DNA of 6,457 bases, from NCBI GenBank assembly GCA_015520875.1, contig WAPD01000119.1, positions 1 through 6,457 of the forward strand. The letters are read 5' to 3'. Origin of the DNA: Microcaldota archaeon. GTDB lineage: Archaea > Micrarchaeota > Micrarchaeia > Anstonellales > J096. The notes beneath the pieces are model-generated. The model did no database searches. It worked only from the letters and a program-made list of their open reading frames with translations, and was not told where the DNA came from. Positions 1 to 5,362 of this stretch are shown here, piece after piece. The position numbers and the translations under genes were made by a program. How positions within the stretch are numbered: position 1 is the first letter of the stretch; the number at the start of each line of letters is the position of its first letter.

Positions 1-210
1 AATAGATACTATAAAGAAGGAAAGAGAATAGTGGTGCCTGGAAAAATATTGGCAGACGAACCATTAAAACAACCTGTAACTATAATTGCCTGGAGTGCGT
101 CTAAAAAGGCCCTTCAAGAGATAGAGAAGGCCGGAGGAAAATTTATAAGATTGGACAAGTATTTAGAGGAAAGTCCAGAAGAAGTGGGAGACTTAATGAT
201 TATGAGGTGA
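1..210 (+). CDS. rpl18e: Large ribosomal subunit protein eL18 (L18e), C-terminal part
   Basis: This is an open frame entering from the left edge and ending at TGA 208-210; 69 residues are visible and the start lies outside the window. The visible part contains VVPGKILADEPLKQPVTI, the typical archaeal L18e 'VVPGKVLGDG...HPVTV' segment, then the AWSASKKALQEIEKAGG helix-turn region that closes the L15/L18e fold. eL18 binds 23S rRNA in the large subunit. In archaea it is the usual first gene of the eL18-uL13-uS9-rpoN cluster, which is exactly what follows. The TGA stop is embedded in GAGGTGA (204-210), the ribosome binding site for uL13, so the two genes are probably translationally coupled. Family assignment rests on motif memory and on gene order; both agree. 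Confidence 0.93.
   Translation, partial: NRYYKEGKRIVVPGKILADEPLKQPVTIIAWSASKKALQEIEKAGGKFIRLDKYLEESPEEVGDLMIMR
204..210 (+). promoter_or_regulatory. Ribosome binding site of uL13, overlapping the eL18 stop
   Basis: GAGGTGA is complementary to the 3' end of archaeal 16S rRNA and lies 4 bases before the uL13 ATG at 215. Its last three bases are the TGA stop of eL18, so a terminating ribosome sits directly on the next initiation site. Confidence 0.75.
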
Positions 211-214
211 AAAT

Positions 215-631
215 ATGTTAATAGTAGATGGAACAAATCAAGTGTTTGGTAGGATGGCCTCTAAGATAGCAAAGGCTTTATTGAATGGAGAAGAAGTCCT
301 TTTGGTAAATGCTGAAAAGATAATAATTGTAGGCCCAAAGCACTACATCTTGGATAAATTCAGATTAAGGAGAAGCTGGAAGAACAAGGCAAATCCTGAA
401 CATTCCCCTTATTGGCCAAGAAGACCTGACCTTTTAGTAAAGAGAATGATTAGAGGAATGTTACCAAGAAAGAAAGCAAGAGGTAGGATGGCACTAAAAA
501 GACTTAAAGTATTAATCGGCAACCCTGATAACCTAGAAGGGGTGCAATTTGAAGAGGCAAAACCAAAGAGCCTTAAATCCTATTTAACCATTAATGAATT
601 GGTAAGAGAATTGGGGTGGAGACATGGCTAA
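215..631 (+). CDS. rpl13: Large ribosomal subunit protein uL13
   Basis: The 138-residue product is a full-length archaeal uL13. The N-terminus MLIVDGTNQVFGRMASKIA is the canonical opening of the family (Asp-Gly/Ala, then GR-x-AS-x-IAK). Later come VNAEKIIIVGPK and the RNA-binding basic stretch RMIRGMLPRKKARGRMALK (the family's RG-MLP-K-GR motif). The protein binds 23S rRNA and acts early in large-subunit assembly. The ATG at 215 is chosen because GAGGTGA precedes it by 4 bases and the protein then begins at the usual family position. The stop overlaps the uS9 start by 8 bases (624-631). At 138 residues it is slightly short of many archaeal homologues (about 140-155), with no motif missing. 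Confidence 0.96.
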   Translation: MLIVDGTNQVFGRMASKIAKALLNGEEVLLVNAEKIIIVGPKHYILDKFRLRRSWKNKANPEHSPYWPRRPDLLVKRMIRGMLPRKKARGRMALKRLKVLIGNPDNLEGVQFEEAKPKSLKSYLTINELVRELGWRHG

Positions 632-1037
632 AAAACCTAAGGTAGCATTATCAAGAGGAAAAAGGAAAGAAGCTATTGCAAGAGCTAGTGTAAAGTCAGG
701 GAATGGTAGAATAACAATAAATGGAAGAGACTGGAGGGTATATTTCGCAGACCCTATGTTTCAACTTTATCTACAAGACCTTTTAGAGATAATCGGAAAA
801 AAGATTAACAAGCTTGATATTAAAATAAATGTAGAAGGTGGAGGCCCTGTAGGACAATTGCAAGCTGTTAGAACCGCTATTGCAAGGGGAATTTTAGAAT
901 ACACAGGCGATGAGAAGTTAAAAGAAGCCATAGAAGCATATGATAAATTCGTGTTAACAGAGGACTCTAGAAGAGTAGAGCCTAAGAAAGACAGGCAAAG
1001 AAAGGCTAGAGCCAAGTTCCAGAAGTCCTATAGGTGA
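624..1037 (+). CDS. rps9: Small ribosomal subunit protein uS9
   Basis: The 137-residue product is a complete uS9. It shows the family's early SRGKRKEAIARASVKSGNGRI region (residues about 9-29), the central NVEGGGPVGQLQAVRTAIARG core that includes the signature GGG-x-x-GQ segment, and the basic tail ending in AKFQKSYR. In the family that tail reaches the ribosomal P site and touches tRNA. The ATG at 624 lies inside the end of uL13 (8-base overlap) and is preceded by GGGGTGGA at 613-620, a purine-rich ribosome binding site inside the uL13 coding sequence. It ends with TGA at 1035-1037, itself part of the AGGTGA that serves rpoN. It is co-transcribed with its neighbours. Confidence 0.97.
   Translation: MAKKPKVALSRGKRKEAIARASVKSGNGRITINGRDWRVYFADPMFQLYLQDLLEIIGKKINKLDIKINVEGGGPVGQLQAVRTAIARGILEYTGDEKLKEAIEAYDKFVLTEDSRRVEPKKDRQRKARAKFQKSYR
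1032..1037 (+). promoter_or_regulatory. Ribosome binding site of rpoN, overlapping the uS9 stop
   Basis: AGGTGA at 1032-1037 contains the uS9 TGA stop and lies 6 bases before the GTG start of rpoN at 1044. It supports GTG as the real start, since no ATG is available in frame nearby. Confidence 0.7.
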
Positions 1038-1043
1038 TCCCAA

Positions 1044-1238
1044 GTGGAGTTTCCGATTAGATGTTTCACATGCGGTAAGGTGATAGGACACCTGTGGGAA
1101 GAATACCAAGAGAGAGTAGAAAAAGGAGAACATCCTGGAAAAGTGCTTGATGAGTTAGGTATTAAAAGATATTGCTGTAGAAGAATGTTTATCAGTCATG
1201 TACCTTTGGCTGATGAGGTAATTAAGTTTAGGTGGTGA
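1044..1238 (+). CDS. rpoN: DNA-directed RNA polymerase subunit N (RpoN / Rpb10 homologue)
   Basis: The 64-residue product is a full-length archaeal RpoN, the counterpart of eukaryotic Rpb10. It is a small zinc-binding subunit that helps hold the Rpo3/Rpo11 assembly platform to the large subunits. The family pattern is complete: [17 protein letters not shown] supplies C7 and C10, and [12 protein letters not shown] supplies the adjacent pair C44-C45, giving the atypical C-x2-C...CC zinc site. Translation starts at GTG 1044, as the product begins exactly at the conserved MxxPIRCF position and AGGTGA sits just upstream. It ends at TGA 1236-1238, which overlaps the uS2 ribosome binding site. It is not the bacterial sigma-54 factor that carries the same gene symbol. 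rpoK, often the next gene in archaea, does not follow. Confidence 0.97.
   Translation: MEFPIRCFTCGKVIGHLWEEYQERVEKGEHPGKVLDELGIKRYCCRRMFISHVPLADEVIKFRW
1231..1238 (+). promoter_or_regulatory. Ribosome binding site deciding the uS2 start
   Basis: GGTGGTGA, made of the last rpoN codons and its stop, lies just before ATG 1241. It argues for ATG 1241 over the in-frame GTGs at 1232 and 1235, which are part of this motif. Confidence 0.7.
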
Positions 1239-1240
1239 AT

Positions 1241-1840
1241 ATGTTAGTATCATTGGAAACATATATAGAATCCGGAGCTCATATTGGTTCTAAGTTAAGA
1301 ACAGGAGCTGCTAGAGAGTTTATAGAGAAAAGAAGAAAAGACGGCATTTACATAATAAACATAGAAAAGATAGATGAGGGCATTCAAAGACTTTTAAACA
1401 GATTAACAAAATACGAGCCCAAAGATATAGCAATAGTGGCCACAAGATATTATGCAATGATAGCTTTAAAGAACTTCAAAAAACTATTTCCAGATGTAAT
1501 GGCTATAGAAAAAAGATTTGTACCTGGAACATTTACAAACCCAGAATCCAAATATTTCATAGAGCCTGAAATCGTGCTTTCCTGTGACCCAAACAGTGAG
1601 CAACAAGCAGTTAGAGAAGCAAATCAAATGAAAATTCCTATAGTTGGATTGGTTGACACAGATACAAAGATAGATGGATTAACAGACTATGCTCCTATAA
1701 ACAACAGAGGAAAGAGGTCATTAGCATTGTTCTTCTGGTTATTGGCAAGAGAATTTTATCTAAAGCAAGGCAAGATAAAAGATTATTCCGAATTTAAGAT
1801 TCCAATAAGCTTCTTTGAAAAGCTTGAAGAAGAAGTTTAA
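1241..1840 (+). CDS. rps2: Small ribosomal subunit protein uS2
   Basis: The 199-residue product is a complete archaeal-type uS2, a small-subunit protein at the head/body junction. It shows the opening MLVSLETYIESGAHIGSK (family 'L..YL.AG.HIG'), DGIYIINIEKIDE, RFVPGTFTNPESKYFIEP (the conserved F-x-PGT-x-TNP motif), IPIVGLVDTDT and the C-terminal LALFFWLLAREFYLKQGKI. ATG 1241 is chosen because GGTGGTGA directly precedes it and the reading starts at the usual family position; upstream GTGs at 1232 and 1235 are possible but overlap rpoN. This is the last gene of the operon. It ends at TAA 1838-1840, sharing 4 bases with the stop of the opposing Mut7-C gene, and a run of seven T follows at 1848-1854. 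Confidence 0.96.
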   Translation: MLVSLETYIESGAHIGSKLRTGAAREFIEKRRKDGIYIINIEKIDEGIQRLLNRLTKYEPKDIAIVATRYYAMIALKNFKKLFPDVMAIEKRFVPGTFTNPESKYFIEPEIVLSCDPNSEQQAVREANQMKIPIVGLVDTDTKIDGLTDYAPINNRGKRSLALFFWLLAREFYLKQGKIKDYSEFKIPISFFEKLEEEV

Positions 1841-2262
1841 TCTTTTATTTTTTTAAATATCTTTTCCATATTTCTCCAATGAGACCCTTTCCAATATAGT
1901 TTATTGCATTTGGGACAATAGAAGAATTCTTTGTGGTATTCTAGAACTTTTTCAGGAGGTTTTAAAGGTAAGTTATCCTTTGAAACAATTTCTAAGGGAG
2001 TGTTGCAATAGGCACACCTAGAAGGCCCTTTTTCCAGATATTTAGAAGCCTCTTTTAGTAATTGTTCCAATGGGGCCCTTCCATAGATTACAATGATGTT
2101 GTTAAGCTTGGAAGCTCGTTTTAGCAATTCCTTATCAGATGTTATGAAAACCCCTTTTAGGCTTTTTAATCTCTCCAATATTTGGGAATCCTTTAATTTG
2201 GAGGAAAAATAAATGGTATTAAAACCATAAACCCTTGCTAAACGCGCTAGCTTTCCATGCAT
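1837..2262 (-). CDS. Mut7-C family PIN-fold RNase domain protein with zinc ribbon
   Basis: The 141-residue product matches the Mut7-C/DUF82 family, predicted nucleases of the PIN-like fold. Visible features are MHGKLARLARVYGFNTIYF (family 'MLGxLARWLRLLGYD'), D25 in KDSQIL, then GVFITSDKELLKRA with D43, the second half of the acidic site. The C-terminal zinc ribbon has C83-x2-C86 and C116-x2-C119 followed by the typical YWKGSHWRNM. The substrate is unknown; RNA is expected from the fold. Oddity: the family's first catalytic aspartate lies in the codons just upstream (frame continues LILDA before the ATG), but no ATG, GTG or TTG exists between the in-frame stop at 2305-2307 and ATG 2262. No ribosome binding site or TATA box precedes ATG 2262. 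It follows aclB by 11 bases, so it is likely co-transcribed, and it overlaps the uS2 stop by 4 bases. The family call is strong; the start is uncertain. Confidence 0.88.
   Translation of the reverse strand: MHGKLARLARVYGFNTIYFSSKLKDSQILERLKSLKGVFITSDKELLKRASKLNNIIVIYGRAPLEQLLKEASKYLEKGPSRCAYCNTPLEIVSKDNLPLKPPEKVLEYHKEFFYCPKCNKLYWKGSHWRNMEKIFKKIKD
1848..1854 (+). terminator. Poly-T tract, probable terminator of the ribosomal operon
   Basis: A run of seven T, preceded by TTTTA, begins 8 bases after the uS2 stop. Archaeal RNA polymerase terminates at such U-tracts without needing a hairpin. The tract lies inside the 3' coding end of the opposing Mut7-C gene, where it encodes lysine-rich residues, so its T-richness may also be partly a coding effect. 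Confidence 0.5.
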
Positions 2263-2273
2263 AGCATCTAGGA

Positions 2274-3431
2274 TTAAAGCACTTTCAGGGCATCTTCCAC
2301 AACCCTATCTATGGGCTCCTCCTCAGAATAAACCTTAATTGGGATTCCAAGGGCGCTTACTTCATCTTTTATCTTTTTCAATCCTAAATCGCTATTTGGA
2401 CCCCCTCTTCTAACAAACACATGCACATTGTGTTCTTTGAATTCCTTTTCAAAGTCTTTTATTGCCTGGATTATTCCATCAAAGGTCTTTGAAACATCTG
2501 TAAAGTTGGCAATTCCACCCCCTAAGATTAAAACCTTGGGAGTGTTTTTATTCTTGAACATGGCTTTGAAAAAGGTCCTTGCATAATTATAAGTTTCAGA
2601 GGTTGTAGGGTTTCCGCTATATTCAGCATAGTTCGCCAATTCTTTTCCACCTCCTTGCAAATAAATAGAATCGGCAAACACAACACTAGCACCACCACCT
2701 GCAGTCATTAACCATATTCTACCATTAGGATTCAATATGGTTAATTTTAGAGAAGCTCCTGTTCTTTTATCCAAATCCTCTATTTCCTTTTCTTCTGGTG
2801 TTGAGATTTTTTCAAAAGGTTCTGGGAAATCTATGTTCCACTTTCCTTTAAAGAATGCATAGTCATCTACTTCGGTTAGAACTCCTAAAGGCACAAATTT
2901 TCCTTCTTTAATGGTATAGGGATTTATTTCAAGATAGGTAATATCATACTCTTTAACAAAGCGATGCAATTCTGGAAATGTTTTTGAGGTTTCACCTTCT
3001 GGGACAAATTCCTCTTTAACACTATCCCAATTTTCCTCTATGTTAATACCTCCTTTATCCGAATATAGGATGCGGTCTCCTTCCCTCTCTGAGATTATGG
3101 CAACATAGTATTCTTCTTCATGGGGAACAAAAGGCTCTACAAGAAAATGGGTTATTTTGCCTCCATAAATCTCCTTTCCAAAGTTCTCTTTTATGAAGGC
3201 TTTAGCTTCCTTAGGAGAAACATTCAAAGCAATTAAACCCAATTTCTGTCTTTTGTTGAACATTTCATCAGGTTTTACAACCAAAGGACCTTTCATGTTA
3301 TCTATTTTTTCCAAATCCTCTAAAGATGATACCAAAATTCCTTTATATTCATCAACATCCATTCCATAATCTTTAAGGGCTTTTAATAACATCCTTTTAG
3401 CATCGTATTCTCTTACAGATTTTCTTGCCAT
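2274..3431 (-). CDS. aclB: ATP-citrate lyase, ATP-grasp (AclB-type) subunit
   Basis: The 385-residue product matches the N-terminal part of animal ATP-citrate lyase and the separate AclB subunit of reductive-TCA bacteria (about 400 residues). The enzyme makes acetyl-CoA and oxaloacetate from citrate, CoA and ATP in the cytoplasm. Seen in order: VVKPDEMFNKRQKLGL (about 51-66, ATP-binding lysine), LVEPFVPHEEEYYVAI, YLEINPY (about 166-172, metal/ATP site), TGASLKLTILNPNGRIW, MTAGGGASVV (242-251), ANYAEYSGNPTTSETYNYA, then IANFTDV (307-313) and FVRRGGPN (339-346). The last two correspond to the citrate-binding segments of human ACLY (Asn-Phe-Thr and the Arg of VRRGGPN), so citrate is favoured over succinate. 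The partner subunit with the phospho-histidine (AclA) is not in the window. A TATA box 26 bases upstream of ATG 3431 implies a leaderless mRNA. Mut7-C lies downstream. Confidence 0.9.
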   Translation of the reverse strand: MARKSVREYDAKRMLLKALKDYGMDVDEYKGILVSSLEDLEKIDNMKGPLVVKPDEMFNKRQKLGLIALNVSPKEAKAFIKENFGKEIYGGKITHFLVEPFVPHEEEYYVAIISEREGDRILYSDKGGINIEENWDSVKEEFVPEGETSKTFPELHRFVKEYDITYLEINPYTIKEGKFVPLGVLTEVDDYAFFKGKWNIDFPEPFEKISTPEEKEIEDLDKRTGASLKLTILNPNGRIWLMTAGGGASVVFADSIYLQGGGKELANYAEYSGNPTTSETYNYARTFFKAMFKNKNTPKVLILGGGIANFTDVSKTFDGIIQAIKDFEKEFKEHNVHVFVRRGGPNSDLGLKKIKDEVSALGIPIKVYSEEEPIDRVVEDALKVL

Positions 3432-3453
3432 GGCTTTTAGTTTATTCTACAGG

Positions 3454-3460
3454 TTTAAAA
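3454..3460 (-). promoter_or_regulatory. TATA box of the aclB transcript
   Basis: On the minus strand TTTTAAA reads from 3460 to 3454, centred 26 bases before ATG 3431. There is no Shine-Dalgarno motif between them, so transcription probably starts at or next to the start codon. Confidence 0.6.
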
Positions 3461-3508
3461 ATGTTCAAGGGAATTATTCGTTTAATAACGATTATGTGTT
3501 TAAATATG

Positions 3509-3517
3509 TTTATAAAG
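3509..3517 (+). promoter_or_regulatory. TATA box of the lysozyme-fold gene
   Basis: TTTATAAAG lies with its centre 26 bases before ATG 3539. No ribosome binding site precedes that ATG, which fits a leaderless transcript and selects 3539 over earlier in-frame starts. A second AT-rich element, TTTAAATA, lies just upstream (3499-3506). Confidence 0.6.
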
Positions 3518-3538
3518 AGTTTTATGCTTAATTTTAAC

Positions 3539-4474
3539 ATGGAGGCCTTTGAGAATATTTACCACACACCTTATTATCAATACTTGGAGAATTATGAAAA
3601 GGATGCTTTTAAAAAACTTGAAAAGGAATGGGGCGATAAAGCCCGGGAATTCCTTCTTTCCAAAGAGTATACTTTCACAGAAAAAAGGCTTTTTCTTAAT
3701 ATTTATTTAAACGATAAAGGGACTTTAGAAGAGAAATGGGACACTTTTAACAAAGCTTTAACCAGGGTAAGAAGGGAAATGCAAGAATTGGAAAAAGAAG
3801 CTCCTTGGATATATGAGTTTGTGGGTAAAATGAAGCATGATTTAAGGTTTGGTTTGACTTTAATGATTTATAATTATCATGTGGATGGAACAAAATTGGG
3901 GAAGTTTTTAAATGAGCATAAAAACGAAATGGAGAAGATGTTTAAGATTTTAGAAGGGACAAAAAGAAAAGGTCTTGTGATAAGAGGGAGGGATTATTCA
4001 GTAGGGCTAGATGTTACAACGGATGAGTTAAAAGAGGCTGTTTTATCAGCCTATGTGGGAAGTTTTGTGTTTAGATTTAAAGCTGAATTGATATTGGCAA
4101 TAATGGCAAGGGAAAGCAATTTTAGACATGGCATTACATCACCAAAAGGTGGAAATATTGGCATAGGGCAACAAAATTATTTATATTCGGCGCCTGCTTT
4201 ACTAACAAACCCAAGACACAGGGATAATTATCAAAGAATGTTTCCTAACATGATGCATTATGCAGGTGGGTTAAATGTAATTAGAACTAATCTATTCTAT
4301 GATGCTTTTGCCATTTCCGAATCCCTCTGGATAAAACACAAAGAATTCAGAATACCTTTGCATAATGATAGAGTATTAGCAATGTACTATAATGGTTCAA
4401 AGCACAAGGTTGCCTATGGATATGGGGTAGAAGCTGTTTCCAGATATTATAGATATTGGCTTACTAAGGAATGA
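3539..4474 (+). CDS. Lysozyme/lytic-transglycosylase-like (SLT fold) protein
   Basis: The product has 311 residues from ATG 3539. Residues 1-160 are charged and mostly helical, with no family I recognise. Residues about 170-311 look like a lytic transglycosylase/lysozyme domain: AELILAIMARESNF holds the catalytic-type Glu (E192, motif E-S-x-F), GGNIGIGQQ (204-212) matches the G-x-x-G-x-x-Q turn after it, and LAMYYNGSKHKVAYGYGV (280-297) matches the YN-x-G...Y...V block closing the cleft. Such enzymes cut the glycan strands of bacterial murein. Archaea lack murein, so the target may be another organism's wall, pseudomurein-like polymer or another glycan. From 3539 there is no signal peptide. 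An in-frame ATG at 3461 would add MFKGIIRLITIMCLNMF..., a basic-then-hydrophobic segment that could be one. The TATA box favours 3539. It is divergent from aclB and converges with the metallopeptidase. The fold is inferred from motifs only. Confidence 0.7.
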   Translation: MEAFENIYHTPYYQYLENYEKDAFKKLEKEWGDKAREFLLSKEYTFTEKRLFLNIYLNDKGTLEEKWDTFNKALTRVRREMQELEKEAPWIYEFVGKMKHDLRFGLTLMIYNYHVDGTKLGKFLNEHKNEMEKMFKILEGTKRKGLVIRGRDYSVGLDVTTDELKEAVLSAYVGSFVFRFKAELILAIMARESNFRHGITSPKGGNIGIGQQNYLYSAPALLTNPRHRDNYQRMFPNMMHYAGGLNVIRTNLFYDAFAISESLWIKHKEFRIPLHNDRVLAMYYNGSKHKVAYGYGVEAVSRYYRYWLTKE

Positions 4475-4497
4475 AAACTAGAGATTGCTCCATAAAG

Positions 4498-5280
4498 TTA
4501 CACTGAAAACAAGGACATCGGGCCTTGGATCTCTTCAGGGCAGTCTTTTGCACTTTCTTTTATTCCTTGAAGCATTTTCAAATAGATGTCAATCCTTTTT
4601 TTGTTTAAAGGAATGTTAAATAAGTCTTCCCATCCAAAAGTTTCTTCTATTAACTTGAGAGGGTCATTATTGCTTCCCTTGAAAATAAAGAATGCTTTTA
4701 GAAGTTCTGGGTTTTTTAGGGCTAGCTCAACAGTTTTTGAGAATTGTTCTCCTTCAACAAAATAATACAACAATTGATTATACCAAGGAGGTAATGTAAG
4801 CTCTGGTAATTTAGTTGTTTCATAATAAGAAGATGGAATAATTGTGCCTGGGAGTAAAAACTTTTTTGTTAGGGCTTCGTTTTCTACAGCATGTACATAT
4901 TCATGGGATAGAATAGTTAGATAAGCTTTCAAAGTTACATAAGGATGTATCTCTATTAAGCGAAGTTTAGGTATATAACCGCCATAAAAATATACAATTC
5001 CACCCTCTGCTATTTTGAACTTTGGAAAAGGTAATTTATCCTCTTTTACCCTCAAACCTTCGACCAATGTTCCACGGGAGCTTGCTCTAAACAAATAATG
5101 GACAATTTTTCCATAAGGCTTTCGGGTGAAAAATGGTGAAGCAGGCTCATAATGGAAATCTTTTGTTTGTTCCTTTCCCAAGAAAACATAATGCTTAAAC
5201 GCTTTTTTATTTACTTTTAGAGCCCGTGAAGCCCTTTCAACATAATGTACATCGGTTCTCCTTACCATAAGCGATAGCAT
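4498..5280 (-). CDS. Putative HExxH zinc metallopeptidase
   Basis: The product has 260 residues. I recognise no named family. The strong feature is HEYVH at 126-130, inside LTILSHEYVHAVENEA, a zinc-peptidase HExxH helix with E127 as the presumed general base. About 46 residues on, YYFVEGEQFSKT (172-183) offers E176 or E178 as a third zinc ligand, which would make it a gluzincin-like enzyme. No signal peptide or membrane helix is seen. The N-terminus (VRRTDVHYVERASRALKVNKK) is basic, and the C-terminal third is helical. The start at 5280 is supported by a TATA box 26 bases upstream and no ribosome binding site; M5 is a weaker alternative. It converges with the lysozyme-fold gene across a 23-base gap, so the two are not one operon. 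The third ligand and true peptidase activity are inference. Confidence 0.65.
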   Translation of the reverse strand: MLSLMVRRTDVHYVERASRALKVNKKAFKHYVFLGKEQTKDFHYEPASPFFTRKPYGKIVHYLFRASSRGTLVEGLRVKEDKLPFPKFKIAEGGIVYFYGGYIPKLRLIEIHPYVTLKAYLTILSHEYVHAVENEALTKKFLLPGTIIPSSYYETTKLPELTLPPWYNQLLYYFVEGEQFSKTVELALKNPELLKAFFIFKGSNNDPLKLIEETFGWEDLFNIPLNKKRIDIYLKMLQGIKESAKDCPEEIQGPMSLFSV

Positions 5281-5301
5281 ATTATGGTGTGTCAGGAAAT
5301 G

Positions 5302-5309
5302 TATTTTAA
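5302..5309 (-). promoter_or_regulatory. TATA box of the metallopeptidase gene
   Basis: TTAAAATA on the minus strand is centred 26 bases before ATG 5280. It lies just beyond the TAA (5312-5314) that would end the restored ankyrin gene upstream, so the metallopeptidase has its own promoter. Confidence 0.55.
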
Positions 5310-5362
5310 TGTTAGCTTTTCAGCAATTTCTTTATCCTTTCCTTTTTATCATATACAGTGTT

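Noticed and set aside
767..1015. 82-residue minus-strand reading frame inside uS9
   Set aside because: It is an antisense shadow of a highly conserved gene with no promoter or ribosome binding site. Its hydrophobic composition is what the opposite strand of a lysine-rich gene gives.
1232..1240. GTG codons at 1232 and 1235 as the uS2 start
   Set aside because: They form part of the GGTGGTGA ribosome binding site and the end of rpoN. ATG 1241 gives the normal family N-terminus.
2274..3431. Succinyl-CoA synthetase beta subunit (sucC)
   Set aside because: The ATP-grasp fold is shared, but ASLKLTILNPNGRIW, EYSGNP...TYNYA, IANFTDV and VRRGGPN follow ATP-citrate lyase more closely.
4596..4602. T7 tract as terminator of the lysozyme-fold gene
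   Set aside because: It lies more than 120 bases past the stop and inside the opposing gene, where it encodes a run of lysines. The link is too weak to annotate.
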